A DNA stretch of 64,000 nt from Bacteroidia bacterium (GCA_023151275.1 JAKLJI010000006.1:62001-126000); one strand, 5' to 3'. Shown: positions 44,662-54,805, numbered from the stretch's first letter. Notes: generated by a model not told the origin, from the letters alone. Numbers and translations: made by a program.

Positions 44662-45294
44662 TTGAATAGTTTCTGGGATTTATTTAAACCTGAAGAACTT
44701 ATCCGCTACGGTGGTAAATTCCTTCTCATTGCTATTGTTTTTTTAGAGAACGGAATATTCTTCGGATTTTTTCTGCCTGGCGATTCCCTCTTGTTCACGG
44801 CGGGTTTGCTATGCTATTTAGGTGTACTGGATATGGAACTAGGCAATCTTATCCTTTGGATTGCTGGTGCCGCAACAGGTGGCTATTATGCCGGATATTT
44901 GTTTGGCATGAAAACCGGAGAGGCTCTTTACAACAAACCCGACTCCCTTTTCTTCAAGAAGAAATACATCACTACGGCTGAAGATTTTTACAAAAAATAC
45001 GGTGGCCTTGCCTTGGTAATGGGAAGGTTCTTGCCTATTGTAAGAACCTTTGCTCCAATACTTGCCGGCGTGGTTAAAGTTAGACCCCTGGTGTTTACAG
45101 GTTACAATATTTTAGGTGCTGTTTTGTGGCCCATGCTTATTGTAACCGCCGGCTATTATGTTGGTAAGATATTCCCGGATGCCTTAAAATACCTCGATTG
45201 GATTGTAATAGGATTCATTGTGGTAACCACTGTTCCCATTGTAAACAACTGGCGAAAGGACAAGAAGAAGAAACAGGCTGAAGGTGGGGTTTAG
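44662..45294 (+). CDS. DedA family membrane protein
   Basis: The protein has 210 residues with a TTG start; there is no ATG in frame upstream. ENGIFFGFFLPGDSLLFTAGLL and the later GRFLPIVRTFAPILAGV are the DedA (VTT/SNARE-associated) hallmarks, including the charged residues within membrane re-entrant loops. DedA proteins affect membrane potential and lipid carrier flipping; UptA and PetA in this family recycle undecaprenyl phosphate and phosphatidylethanolamine. The exact role here is unknown. Confidence 0.9.
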   Translation: MNSFWDLFKPEELIRYGGKFLLIAIVFLENGIFFGFFLPGDSLLFTAGLLCYLGVLDMELGNLILWIAGAATGGYYAGYLFGMKTGEALYNKPDSLFFKKKYITTAEDFYKKYGGLALVMGRFLPIVRTFAPILAGVVKVRPLVFTGYNILGAVLWPMLIVTAGYYVGKIFPDALKYLDWIVIGFIVVTTVPIVNNWRKDKKKKQAEGGV

Positions 45295-45398
45295 TAACTT
45301 TATCTCTCTTCACGAGGATTCACAAGTGCAGGTCATACGGCTATTGGATTCAACAATGGTTTAGAAGCAAGTCAACTTGTCGTAATTCCTCAAACCAC

Positions 45399-46181
45399 CT
45401 ACAAATTCCCAATTTTCCTTGCATAGATATTGTACTCGTCAATAATGCCATATTCAAATTTGCAAATGGTATTAAGTTCTTTACGGATGGCTCCCTCTCC
45501 CGAAAGTTTCTCTTCGATTATCAATACAATGTTCGGATGATTTTGAAGAAATTTCCTAGCGCCTTCCAACATCTCAACTTCCATGCCTTCCACATCAATT
45601 TTTATTAGCACCTTGTCGTTTTGAGTTAATCCAAATCCGGAATAAACTTCATCAAGGGTATTCACCTCAAATTTCATCGTATCTGAACCTGCTTTATCCA
45701 CACGTTTGCTTGCACCAGGATTGGTATGATTGATTTGAAAATACTCGGTAGCATGGTGTGAGCCCAATCCGTAGTTGTAGGCTTTCACATTTTTTTCTAA
45801 TCCGTTTAGACTGATGTTGCGCTGAATCATATCGAAGCTGGGTTTTACTGGTTCAAAAGCAAGACAGGTTTTTCCTTTTCTGCCCAACCAAATGCAATAC
45901 TCACCCAAGCAGGCACCAATGTCCATAAAAACGGTAAAATCTTCACGCTCCACAAATCGCTTAATCCCGATTTCATAAGCGTAGTTAATGTATTGAAAGT
46001 CAAGCGTTCCTTTTCTAGTATCGAAGCTGCCCATCGATGTTTTTACCTTTCCTCCCCCATGAAATGATTTGCGGGTGAACATGTATAAAAAAGCATGAAT
46101 TAAAGAGGGAAGTTCACCATGTTTGATGTATTCAAACAGGTAAAGGGAGTAAACTTCAATGCGGTTTAATAAACGGTTCAT
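45399..46181 (-). CDS. FkbM family methyltransferase
   Basis: The protein has 260 residues. The SAM-binding motif is FMDIGACLGEYCIWLG with the acidic motif LAFEPVKPSFDMIQRNI, and the FkbM hallmark KIDVEGMEVEMLEGA is near residue 195. These are class I SAM-dependent O-methyltransferases that often modify sugars or natural products. There is no neighbouring glycan cluster, so the substrate is unknown. It is divergent from rsmI. Confidence 0.9.
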   Translation of the reverse strand: MNRLLNRIEVYSLYLFEYIKHGELPSLIHAFLYMFTRKSFHGGGKVKTSMGSFDTRKGTLDFQYINYAYEIGIKRFVEREDFTVFMDIGACLGEYCIWLGRKGKTCLAFEPVKPSFDMIQRNISLNGLEKNVKAYNYGLGSHHATEYFQINHTNPGASKRVDKAGSDTMKFEVNTLDEVYSGFGLTQNDKVLIKIDVEGMEVEMLEGARKFLQNHPNIVLIIEEKLSGEGAIRKELNTICKFEYGIIDEYNIYARKIGNL

Positions 46182-46272
46182 ACGGTTAGTTTAAGGCAAG
46201 TATATTAATTCTTTTTCAACCACTTGAAGGGATTTATGAAATTTCCTTGTAAAGCGACTTAATTTGTAGACA

Positions 46273-46953
46273 ATGGCACAAAGTGGCAAACTGTATTTGG
46301 TTCCTACTCCAATAGGAAACCTGGAAGATATTACCCTAAGGGCACTGCGTATCCTCAAAGAAGCTGATTATATTCTTGCTGAGGATACCCGTCAAACCCT
46401 TAAGTTACTTAGTCATTATCAAATCAGCAATACACTCCATTCTTTTCATTCCCACAATGAGCACCGGATGCTCGAGCAGGTCATGAAAGATATTGAACAA
46501 GGAAAAATAATTGCCCAGGTAAGTGATGCCGGAACTCCCGGAATTAGCGATCCGGGTTTTTTGTTGAGTAGAGCCTGCCTGGAAAAGGGTTTGCCGCTCG
46601 AATGTTTGCCGGGTGCCACTGCTTTTGTTCCAGCATTGGTAAAAAGTGGCCTGCCTTGCGATGAGTTTACGTTTATTGGATTTTTACCCGAGAAAAAAGG
46701 AAGACAAACGGCTTTTCAAAAATTGGTGAATGAAACCAGAACCTGTATCTGTTACGAAAGTCCACACCGTTTGTTGAAAGCCCTGAATCAATTTGTTGAA
46801 TTCTTGGGTCCTGACCGCAGAATCTCAGTCAGCCGTGAGCTGAGCAAGCTATTTGAAGAAACGATAAATGGCACTTGCGCAGAGGTTTTAGCATATTTTG
46901 AAACACATACCATTAAAGGAGAATTTGTCATTGTTGTTGAAGGTAAAAAATAA
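46273..46953 (+). CDS. rsmI: 16S rRNA (cytidine(1402)-2'-O)-methyltransferase
   Basis: The protein has 226 residues. LYLVPTPIGNLEDITLRALRIL, AEDTRQTLKLL, VSDAGTPGISDPG and SRELSKLFEE are RsmI signatures in the tetrapyrrole methylase fold. It methylates the 2'-OH of C1402 in 16S rRNA, together with RsmH. The C-terminal region is shorter than in Escherichia coli RsmI (about 286 residues), as is usual in Bacteroidota. The lnt frame starts within its last 56 bases. Confidence 0.95.
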   Translation: MAQSGKLYLVPTPIGNLEDITLRALRILKEADYILAEDTRQTLKLLSHYQISNTLHSFHSHNEHRMLEQVMKDIEQGKIIAQVSDAGTPGISDPGFLLSRACLEKGLPLECLPGATAFVPALVKSGLPCDEFTFIGFLPEKKGRQTAFQKLVNETRTCICYESPHRLLKALNQFVEFLGPDRRISVSRELSKLFEETINGTCAEVLAYFETHTIKGEFVIVVEGKK

Positions 46954-48586
46954 GCACCTGAGGTATGCAATACTTAGTTTAAGTGCTGCCCTGCTACTCA
47001 GTTTTTCATTTGAACCCTGGTCTCTTTTCCCACTTTCTTTTTTGGGAATGATTCCGCTGTTGGAACTCGAAAATCAAATCAGAAAGCAGGAAGTAAATGG
47101 AAGACTTTGGATTTTTCTCTACTCCTGGCTTGCCCTATTCCTTTGGAATGCCGGCACGGTTTGGTGGATTTGGAATGCAACTTCGGGTGGGGCAATTGCC
47201 GCATTCCTTATCAATAGTCTTCCTCTTGTTTTTCCTTTTTTTATCATGCATATCCGTTCAGCAAAAACGGGTAAGCAAGAAATCAACTTATTTATTAGTG
47301 CTTGGTTACTTGCCGAGCTGCTTCAATTCCATTGGGATTTAGCCTTTCCTTGGTTAATACTTGGAAACGTATTTTCGGTTTTCCCGGATGCTGTTCAGTG
47401 GATTGAATTTACAGGTGTTCTTGGTGCCAGCTTTTGGATTTTGTTGGTGAATAGCAAGGTGTATAAACTCCTTAAAAGTTGGAAGGATTTTCTTCCCAAT
47501 CAGCGCAATCAGCAGGTTTTCCGACTTGCTTTCTTTTACCTCTTTTGTCCTTTACTCTTCTCGTGGATTGTTCTGGATGAATACCAGAAGGAAGCTGAAG
47601 CCTACAAAACCCAAGCCCACGTGTTGGTGGTACAACCTAATATTGATCCCTACGGAGAAAAATTTGAAGGCATGACCCCTGGTGAGCAATTGGAGAAAAT
47701 GATTCAGCTTACCGAGCAGAATCTAAAGCCTGAAACACAATTTGTGCTTTTTCCTGAAACAGCGTTGCAAGGCTCTTTGAATGAAAACTTATTGGAACAA
47801 GAAGCTTTGATTATGCGGCTTTCGGCTTTCCTCAAATTTCATCCAACACTTTCCATTTTAAGTGGTGCAGATTCATACAAAATTTATCAACCCGGTGATG
47901 CCTTAAGCCCAACAGCTCGATACATCGACAGGTATGGAATAACCATTGATAATTACAATACAGCCTTCTATCTGGAAGCCAATCGCCCGGTTGAGATTTA
48001 CCATAAAAACAAAATGGTTCCCGGTGTGGAGAAGATGCCTTATCCCCAGCTTTTCGGATTCCTCGAGAAGATTGCCATCAACTTGGGCGGTACTAGTGGT
48101 AGTCTAGGTTCTGACGGAGAAAGTCGTGTATTTGAAAGTCGGCAGAAAATAAAATTGGCTCCGGTTATTTGCTATGAAAGTGTTTTTCCAGAATTTATGA
48201 GCTCCTATGTGGCCAAGGGTGCAGATATTTTATGCATCATTACAAACGATGGTTGGTGGGGAAATACTCCGGGTTACAAGCAACATTTTAGTTTTTCTCG
48301 CTTACGTGCCATCGAATCAAGAAGAGCTATTGCTCGCTCAGCAAATACGGGTATTTCAGGATTTATCAGCGATGAAGGTAAAGTGCTTGCAAAATCAGCT
48401 TGGTGGGAGCCTACAGCTTTAAGTTCTAGCTTGCGTATTGGCAAAAAGGAAACCTTTTTCGTTCGGAATGCGGGTTTGATTCGCTGGCTGATAATTATTG
48501 CCTTTTTCAACTACTTCAGTGCTTCTATTTTTGCTCCAAAATTTAGGTTCAATGGCCGATTTAGCGGCGGTCCCTTTGGGCAATAA
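46898..48586 (+). CDS. lnt: Apolipoprotein N-acyltransferase
   Basis: The protein has up to 562 residues from an ATG inside rsmI; TTG codons near 46932 would give a start closer to the first membrane helix. Several N-terminal helices (FEPWSLFPLSFLGMIPLLELE is typical) precede a nitrilase-type domain. The catalytic triad is visible: Glu in FPETALQG, Lys in YHKNKMVPGVE and Cys in APVICYESVFPEF. It adds the third acyl chain to lipoproteins in the inner membrane. Its end overlaps the convergent lamin-tail gene by 26 bases. Confidence 0.92.
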   Translation: MKHIPLKENLSLLLKVKNKHLRYAILSLSAALLLSFSFEPWSLFPLSFLGMIPLLELENQIRKQEVNGRLWIFLYSWLALFLWNAGTVWWIWNATSGGAIAAFLINSLPLVFPFFIMHIRSAKTGKQEINLFISAWLLAELLQFHWDLAFPWLILGNVFSVFPDAVQWIEFTGVLGASFWILLVNSKVYKLLKSWKDFLPNQRNQQVFRLAFFYLFCPLLFSWIVLDEYQKEAEAYKTQAHVLVVQPNIDPYGEKFEGMTPGEQLEKMIQLTEQNLKPETQFVLFPETALQGSLNENLLEQEALIMRLSAFLKFHPTLSILSGADSYKIYQPGDALSPTARYIDRYGITIDNYNTAFYLEANRPVEIYHKNKMVPGVEKMPYPQLFGFLEKIAINLGGTSGSLGSDGESRVFESRQKIKLAPVICYESVFPEFMSSYVAKGADILCIITNDGWWGNTPGYKQHFSFSRLRAIESRRAIARSANTGISGFISDEGKVLAKSAWWEPTALSSSLRIGKKETFFVRNAGLIRWLIIIAFFNYFSASIFAPKFRFNGRFSGGPFGQ

Positions 48587-51500
48587 CTACCCATTTTCGT
48601 TCGGAGTATAACTTGCCTGTTTTAGAGAAACACGCTAAGTTTACCAGGTAGATTCCTTCTGGTAAAGAACTATTGTCGTTTGTTAATCCATCCCAGAGTA
48701 TCTGGCCTTTTTGTGCTGCATTATCCGCTGCACAGAGCGTTTTAATTTCTCTGCCTTGCCAGTTTAAAATATGAATATTCAGGGCCATTTCAGATTCAGG
48801 CAATTTAAATTCAATGGTGCAGTAGTCATTGAATCCATCTAAGTTGGGGGATATTATTTCCGGCTGAATAGTAAGCATACTCTTTGCGCTTTCACCCGAA
48901 TTGGGTTTCATCGAATTTTCCTTGCCTGGTGTGGCATAGCCCGAAAGAAAGGAGGCGCTATGCCAATTCCAAGGGTCCATGCCTGATTTAGCTGGATTGA
49001 TGCGCTCCAAGCTTACACCTTCTTCATCATCCAATAAGGCAAAGTGCATGTCTTTGTTTACCCAGCAACTGTCAGCAATTTTTCCATCGCGTGTTTTCAA
49101 AAGGAGGCTTGCCCCTTCATCGGGTAGGGAAGGAATGATTTGAAAAACCTCCGTCAATTCTGGTATGTCCAAGTAGTGATTTTGTTGACTCTGAAAGGTG
49201 AGTACTTTGTATTGGCCCGGACCAATAAGTTCTCCATCGGTGCAAATAAGCTCTGCTTCTTCACCTGTTTCGGTTAGGCGAACAATTCCAAAATTTTGCA
49301 AATCAATCCATTGTTCTCCTGGATTATACAATTCAATAAAATCAGTACCGTCTGGCTTAGGGTTGAACAATACTTCATTGATGACAAGCTTAGTTGAATC
49401 GGGATTGAATTTGGGCAAGGCAATTTGGCTTGAGTAGTTTTTGCTCCTGTTTCCATAGTAATCCCGGATTTGTGATACGCGGATGGATTTGGCTTGGTAG
49501 TCGAGGGAATTAGCTGGTAGTGTGCCAATCAATTGCTTTCTTGTTGTTCCATGTGTTAAGTCAGTAACTGGAATTTCGTCGAGGAAAATCAAGGCTGAAT
49601 CCACCATTACTGGTTCATTAAATTTGAAGCGAATTTGGTTAGCACCAATTGGGTAAATAGATTGAAGCAATGGACCTTGTTTATCCATAAAATCAAGGGT
49701 TGCACTGTTCTTTTTTCCGGCGGTATGCCTGGCATTATCCGAACAAGCCCTCCAAACCGGCTCTCCTGAGCATGCGTAATTGGTATTTTGAAGTTCAAGT
49801 GACCAACCTTTTTGTTTTCGTTTGAATTCATCCTTGAAAAAAGCGCTTGTATAAAACAGCTCATGTAAAATAGCTCCAGTACTGTCTTTTAACATTAGGC
49901 TATCCTCTTGGTTTAAGCTGAAGAAATCAGAGTGGTTGAGTTGATTTGAAAGGCCGTCAACTCTTGTTTTAGATAACACAAGATAAGCATTGGGTTCAAT
50001 TACAAAATTGGGAAGGACAAGCACATTTCCCGGCTTCTCCAGACGAACTCCACGCAAGGCAAACGCATCATTTGATGCATTGTAAAGCTCAATAAATTCA
50101 GGTGTTTCAGGTGTCAGCGGGTCGTACACTATTTCATGAATTAACAACTCATTGGCCAGAGGTCCACGTATTCTATAATACATAAGTTGGATACTTGTAT
50201 CGAATTTGTTTCCGGCACAATCCTTCCATGCACTTAGGTTTAAGGTAAATGGAGTGCCATAACCGGGTCCTTCAATTGCAATGGTATGCAAGGTTTTTAA
50301 GGCATCAGGTTTTAGGTTGATTGGAATGCGGTTTCCGCCCACTTCCAATTCTACAAATCCCTCCTGAATTGGCTTGTTGAATTCAAGTTCAAGTTCAGTT
50401 TGTGCAATCCAATTTGCCCGGATTAGTTTGATGTCGGGAGGTTCCGGACTTATGTCCCATTTTTCATTTTGTCTTCCCGGAGAGCCACCTTCTACTTCCT
50501 TGGCAGCTCCCCAAGCTTTTTCTTCGAGGCATATCCTATTCGGATAAATAAGTGATAAGCTTATTCCTCCATCTGGCGCTGGATTTTGGGCGAACCAGGA
50601 TGTTGAATAGTTGATATGATCAACTAAGTTGCCTAGTTGATTGGCAAGAGATATTTGGTCTCCCGAATTGTTTAATGAAGGGAAGCTAAGTAGTGCCATG
50701 GCCTGAGGATAATGTACAGAATCCTTTTCTGCAACCAGCAGCAGGTAATGGCCAGGGGCAAGCTTACAGGATTTCAGTGTTGCCTTGCTTCCTGGGTCAG
50801 AAAGTGTCATGCCTTCCAGTTGAAGTGTGTCTGAAAAAAGGTTTACCAGTTCAATGTATTCAGCCGTTGCCAGTCCTTTTGAGGGTTCCGGGTCGGGCAT
50901 CAATTCACTGATTCGCAGATTTCCGGGGTATACTATTCGTGTGTTTAGACAAACTTGTTTGTCCTGTATCGCATTTCCATACCCATCTTGTATGCCTTGA
51001 AGATTCAAGCAATACCAAGAGGTTTCAGGTGGATTTGAAGCAAATTCAAACTCAAGCTCTTTGCCCGAACTACTGCTTTTGCACGAGAGTTTGTTTTCGA
51101 CGGCCCAAAGGAGAATGCTCGAACTATCGGGTGATTCATCCAAGCTAAGTCTAAGGCTTTTTGGTGCTATGAATTTGGCATGAACCAGTTTTGGACCAAG
51201 GGTATCGGCTTGCCAAGCGCGCGCAAAGATGTTGTCGATTCCATAACTTTTACCGGTGCTGCTGCTGTGTTTTACAGAAATCCCAAATAAACTGTTTACT
51301 GGAATTGAAGTTAACCTAAAATTCAACTCAGGTGCTGTTGAGGCTAAAGTGCTTGTATCAAGCCAAATTTTCAGGACAGAATCAGCGCCAAGCAATCCAT
51401 ATACTTTCCCTTTATTAGTGCTTTTTCCTAGAGTTCCTGGTCTTCCTGCTGCCAAGTGCTGAACTGTACCATTGATTACGGAAAAGGCGCTCAGACTGTC

Positions 51501-51884
51501 GCTTGATCCGCTACTTCCTCCAAAATTCAGATACAAGGCATTCTTGGCAAGGTGAAAGGGAAAACTATCGGCAAATAGATACAAGCGAAGAAAATTCTGA
51601 CTGCTGGGATTCAGGGAGAAGCTAAAGTCCATACCCCATTCATAAGGATAGTCCTGAATGAGTTGGGGTAAATAGATTGAAATTTGACCACTTGTTCCTG
51701 GAGTTGAATTGCTGAAAAGTTCAAATTTGGGGTTTACCTGAAAGCTGCCTGTATCGCCTTTCCAGCTTGGATTATGGCTGTGATTCCCATCGCTAAAGTT
51801 GTCGAAAATCTGCGCCTGTAAAGGGTTTTGACTCAAACAGCATACTATGGCAATGAGGATAAAATGACGTATGTTTGCTAGCAT
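48561..51884 (-). CDS. Large secreted lamin-tail-domain protein
   Basis: The protein has 1107 residues. The ATG at 51884 opens a signal peptide (FILIAIVCCLSQNPLQAQ). Three lamin-tail (LTD) domains are visible: LRISELMPDPEPSKGLATAEYIEL, LLIHEIVYDPLTPETPEFIEL and LVINEVLFNPKPDGTDFIEL. Between them are Ig-like units with IRFKFNEPV and LELEFNKPI. The C-terminus (EIISPNLDGFNDYCTIEF, then LNWQGREIKTL and PEGIYLVNL) is a gliding-associated, FlgD-Ig-like sorting module, so export by the type IX system is likely. The role is unknown; it may be an adhesin or a nuclease scaffold. Confidence 0.88.
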   Translation of the reverse strand: MLANIRHFILIAIVCCLSQNPLQAQIFDNFSDGNHSHNPSWKGDTGSFQVNPKFELFSNSTPGTSGQISIYLPQLIQDYPYEWGMDFSFSLNPSSQNFLRLYLFADSFPFHLAKNALYLNFGGSSGSSDSLSAFSVINGTVQHLAAGRPGTLGKSTNKGKVYGLLGADSVLKIWLDTSTLASTAPELNFRLTSIPVNSLFGISVKHSSSTGKSYGIDNIFARAWQADTLGPKLVHAKFIAPKSLRLSLDESPDSSSILLWAVENKLSCKSSSSGKELEFEFASNPPETSWYCLNLQGIQDGYGNAIQDKQVCLNTRIVYPGNLRISELMPDPEPSKGLATAEYIELVNLFSDTLQLEGMTLSDPGSKATLKSCKLAPGHYLLLVAEKDSVHYPQAMALLSFPSLNNSGDQISLANQLGNLVDHINYSTSWFAQNPAPDGGISLSLIYPNRICLEEKAWGAAKEVEGGSPGRQNEKWDISPEPPDIKLIRANWIAQTELELEFNKPIQEGFVELEVGGNRIPINLKPDALKTLHTIAIEGPGYGTPFTLNLSAWKDCAGNKFDTSIQLMYYRIRGPLANELLIHEIVYDPLTPETPEFIELYNASNDAFALRGVRLEKPGNVLVLPNFVIEPNAYLVLSKTRVDGLSNQLNHSDFFSLNQEDSLMLKDSTGAILHELFYTSAFFKDEFKRKQKGWSLELQNTNYACSGEPVWRACSDNARHTAGKKNSATLDFMDKQGPLLQSIYPIGANQIRFKFNEPVMVDSALIFLDEIPVTDLTHGTTRKQLIGTLPANSLDYQAKSIRVSQIRDYYGNRSKNYSSQIALPKFNPDSTKLVINEVLFNPKPDGTDFIELYNPGEQWIDLQNFGIVRLTETGEEAELICTDGELIGPGQYKVLTFQSQQNHYLDIPELTEVFQIIPSLPDEGASLLLKTRDGKIADSCWVNKDMHFALLDDEEGVSLERINPAKSGMDPWNWHSASFLSGYATPGKENSMKPNSGESAKSMLTIQPEIISPNLDGFNDYCTIEFKLPESEMALNIHILNWQGREIKTLCAADNAAQKGQILWDGLTNDNSSLPEGIYLVNLACFSKTGKLYSERKWVVIAQRDRR

Positions 51885-51940
51885 AAAAACAGAAGTTAGA
51901 TTGACATTCTGTTTTTCAAAAATTCCAATTTCCCATTTTA

Positions 51941-52933
51941 ATGAAAGTTGCTGTTGTTGGAGCAACAGGCCTGGTAGGTTCTGTGATGCTCAAGGTTCTT
52001 GAAGAACGAAATTTTCCGGTTCAAACACTTTTGCCTGTTGCCTCCGAAAGGTCGAAGGGAAAAACCATTCTGTTCAAGGGAAATGAAATTCCAGTTTTGG
52101 GTATGCAAGAAGCTATTGATCTTGCACCTGATATTGCCCTGTTCTCGGCCGGAGGCTCTACTTCCTTGGAATGGGCTCCCAGGTTTGCAGAAAAAGGAAC
52201 CTTTGTAATTGATAATTCCTCGGCATGGCGCATGGATCCAGCCATTAAATTGGTGGTTCCCGAAATCAATGCAGATGTGATAACACCGAAGGATAAAATC
52301 ATCGCCAATCCAAACTGTTCAACCATTCAAATGGTGTTGGCATTAAATCCACTTCACAAGCGTTTTGGCATTAGGCGCATTGTAGTAAGCACATATCAAA
52401 GTGTTACGGGTACCGGTGTAAAAGCTGTTCAGCAAATGGAGAATGAGCGAAATGGAATTCAAGGAGAAATGGCCTATCCCTATCCAATTGATAAAAATAT
52501 CATTCCTCAAATTGATGTGTTTTTGGACAATGCCTACACCAAAGAAGAAATGAAAATGGTGAATGAAACCAAGAAGATTCTGCGGGATGAAACCATTCGT
52601 GTGACCTCAACCTGTGTTAGGATTCCAACCACAGGTGGACATAGTGAATCCATCAATGTGGAGTTTGAAAATGATTTTTCGCTCGATGAGGTTTTCAGCT
52701 TGCTTCGTTCCGCACCCGGCATTGTTGTGCAGGATGAGCCGAGAGCAGGGATTTATCCAATGCCACTAACATCCCATCAGAAAGATGAGGTGTTTGTTGG
52801 TAGAATTCGAAGGGATGAATCAGCAGAAAAATCCCTTAACTTGTGGGTGGTTGCAGATAACCTTAGAAAAGGCGCAGCTACTAATGCCGTTCAGATAGCC
52901 GAATATCTGGTAAATAATAAATTGATATCTTAA
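51941..52933 (+). CDS. asd: Aspartate-semialdehyde dehydrogenase
   Basis: The protein has 330 residues. KVAVVGATGLVGSVMLKVLEE is the NADP motif, the catalytic cysteine is in ANPNCSTIQMVLAL, and SVTGTGVKAVQQMENE and RIPTTGGHSESINVEFE complete the active site. It reduces aspartyl phosphate to aspartate semialdehyde, the branch point to lysine, diaminopimelate, threonine and methionine. It is divergent from the lamin-tail gene and runs into the helicase gene after 10 bases. Confidence 0.97.
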   Translation: MKVAVVGATGLVGSVMLKVLEERNFPVQTLLPVASERSKGKTILFKGNEIPVLGMQEAIDLAPDIALFSAGGSTSLEWAPRFAEKGTFVIDNSSAWRMDPAIKLVVPEINADVITPKDKIIANPNCSTIQMVLALNPLHKRFGIRRIVVSTYQSVTGTGVKAVQQMENERNGIQGEMAYPYPIDKNIIPQIDVFLDNAYTKEEMKMVNETKKILRDETIRVTSTCVRIPTTGGHSESINVEFENDFSLDEVFSLLRSAPGIVVQDEPRAGIYPMPLTSHQKDEVFVGRIRRDESAEKSLNLWVVADNLRKGAATNAVQIAEYLVNNKLIS

Positions 52934-52943
52934 AAAAAGTAAC

Positions 52944-54203
52944 TTGGATACAGCGCAAAATTTCGACGATTTCTACTTTGAATATGAACTCCTGGATGGC
53001 CTAGATGCTATGGGTTTTCACCATCCAACTCCCATTCAGGTAATGGCAATTCCCATTATTCTTGATGGCCATGATTTGATAGCCTGCGCCCAAACCGGAA
53101 CAGGTAAAACAGCAGCCTATGTGCTTCCGGTTTTGAACAAAATTGCTTTTGACGGACACAAGGGAATCAATACCCTAATATTGGTCCCAACGCGAGAGCT
53201 TGCCCTTCAAATCGACCAACAGGTTCAAGGATTCAGCTATTACATTGATGTTAGTGCTGTTGCTGTTTTTGGCGGTGGAGATGGAGCCGTGTATGAGCAA
53301 CAGCGAAGAGCTTTACTCAAAGGTGCAGATATCATTGTGTCCACCCCGGGAAGACTCATTTCACAGCTTGTTACGGGTGAGGTTAATTTTGACCAGTTGA
53401 AGCATTTGATTCTGGATGAAGCAGATAAAATGTTGGATATGGGCTTTCTTGAGGATATCGTAAAGATTATTTCTTACTTGCCAAAAGAACGACAAACGCT
53501 GATGTTTTCGGCAACTATGCCACCCAAAATAAGAGCTCTTGCAACCAAAATCATGAATCATCCTAAGGAGGTTTCTATCGCCATTTCTAAGCCGGCAGAT
53601 GGAATCGATCAACAGGCTTTTGTGGTGCAGGATGAACAGAAATTAAAATTGTTGAAGCATGTTTTTGGTTTGAAGCCTTATGGGAGTACAATCATCTTTG
53701 CATCAACCAAAGAAAAGGTAAAAGCCTTGCAGTTTGAATTGCGAAAAAATGGGTTCAACTCAAAAGCTTTTCATTCTGATTTGGAACAAAATGAGCGGGA
53801 AGAAATCATGAACGATTTCAGAAATCGCAAGATTCAAGTGCTTGTTGGAACGGATATTTTATCGCGTGGTATTGATGTGGATGGAATTGATTTGGTGCTG
53901 AACTACGATGTTCCACCTGACCCTGAAGATTATGTGCACCGCATTGGCAGAACTGCAAGGGGGGATGCAGGAAGCGGAACAGCAATTACTTTTATCAATG
54001 AAAAGGATATCCGACGCTTTCACCAAATTGAGCGCCTGATTGAACGGGTTATCTCTAAAACACCATTGCCGGATGGATTTGAACCCGGGCCGGTTTATAA
54101 TCCCGAGGAGCGTCGCAAAAAGCCTCAGCATGCTGCTCCAGCAAATGGACAAAAAAAGAAGAAGCCCTTTTTTAAGCGGAAACCTAAACCGGGTAGCAAC
54201 TAA
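52944..54203 (+). CDS. DEAD-box RNA helicase
   Basis: The protein has 419 residues with a TTG start. The Q motif region FDDFYFEYELLDGLDAMGFHH precedes AQTGTGKTAAYVLP (I), PTRELALQ (Ia), DEADKMLDMGF (II), SATMPP (III) and HRIGRTARG (VI). The aromatic residue of the Q motif lies before the first internal Met, which supports the TTG. A basic tail (GQKKKKPFFKRKPKP) probably binds RNA. It is close to the RhlE group. The cytochrome b5-like gene overlaps its stop by one base. Confidence 0.94.
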   Translation: MDTAQNFDDFYFEYELLDGLDAMGFHHPTPIQVMAIPIILDGHDLIACAQTGTGKTAAYVLPVLNKIAFDGHKGINTLILVPTRELALQIDQQVQGFSYYIDVSAVAVFGGGDGAVYEQQRRALLKGADIIVSTPGRLISQLVTGEVNFDQLKHLILDEADKMLDMGFLEDIVKIISYLPKERQTLMFSATMPPKIRALATKIMNHPKEVSIAISKPADGIDQQAFVVQDEQKLKLLKHVFGLKPYGSTIIFASTKEKVKALQFELRKNGFNSKAFHSDLEQNEREEIMNDFRNRKIQVLVGTDILSRGIDVDGIDLVLNYDVPPDPEDYVHRIGRTARGDAGSGTAITFINEKDIRRFHQIERLIERVISKTPLPDGFEPGPVYNPEERRKKPQHAAPANGQKKKKPFFKRKPKPGSN

Positions 54204-54439
54204 TGGAATTGCCTGAATTTTCGCGATCGCAACTGGCTTTACGAAATGGGCAGGATAAAGATGAAATCTGGGTTGCGTTTCAGGGAATAATTTACGACGT
54301 AACCAAAAGCCGACTTTGGCGAAACGGGAAACATTACGAGCATTGGGCAGGTCAGGATTTAACAGATGAATTGAAAGATGCACCACATACCCATACGGTG
54401 TTTGATAAATTCAATGCAGTAGGCCGGTTAAAGCCCTAG
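54203..54439 (+). CDS. Small cytochrome b5-like heme/steroid-binding domain protein
   Basis: The protein has 78 residues. EFSRSQLALRNGQDKDEIWVAFQGIIYDVTKSRLW and NGKHYEHWAGQDLTDELKDAPHTHTVF match the cytochrome b5-like domain; the histidines in the second segment are candidates for heme ligands. It is cytoplasmic. The stop-start overlap with the helicase gene (TAATG) shows co-translation. The partner is unknown, but it directly precedes a sulfur-transfer cluster. Confidence 0.85.
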   Translation: MELPEFSRSQLALRNGQDKDEIWVAFQGIIYDVTKSRLWRNGKHYEHWAGQDLTDELKDAPHTHTVFDKFNAVGRLKP

Positions 54440-54486
54440 GAAATGCTAGGGTAACTTTTGTTACGAATCAATTTAATCGGCTGAAA

Positions 54487-54494
54487 TACCTTTG
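54487..54494 (+). promoter_or_regulatory. Promoter -7 element of the rhodanese cluster
   Basis: TACCTTTG fits TAnnTTTG and lies 20 bases before the ATG at 54515. It argues against a GTG start at 54494. Confidence 0.5.
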
Positions 54495-54514
54495 TGCCAT
54501 CAAATCACGAAAAA

Positions 54515-54805
54515 ATGGAAAAAGTAATAGATGCTTTAAGAGCAGATGAAAAAACAATTGTTGATGTGCGCACACCGATGGAATTTATGGGTGGTCATGT
54601 AGCCGGTTCCATCAATATTCCTTTAATGGAAATTCCAGAGCGTTTGGCTGAGTTCAGTTCCATGAAGAACATTGTGCTTTGCTGTGCTTCAGGTAACCGC
54701 AGTGGACAAGCAACTCAATTTTTAATGTCGAATGGAATTCAATGCCTGAACGGAGGTAGCTGGTTAACTGTTAATCACTTGGTAAGTCAACTTCAAAACG
54801 CATGA
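54515..54805 (+). CDS. Single-domain rhodanese
   Basis: The protein has 96 residues. TIVDVRTPMEFMGGHVAGSINIP is the rhodanese core, and the active-site loop is CCASGNRSG with the catalytic cysteine second of the pair. Such proteins carry a persulfide and pass sulfane sulfur to thiols. There is no signal peptide, so it is cytoplasmic. It overlaps the next rhodanese by four bases (ATGA). It may accept sulfur from the SQR system at 6.5 kb, but this is inference. Confidence 0.93.
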   Translation: MEKVIDALRADEKTIVDVRTPMEFMGGHVAGSINIPLMEIPERLAEFSSMKNIVLCCASGNRSGQATQFLMSNGIQCLNGGSWLTVNHLVSQLQNA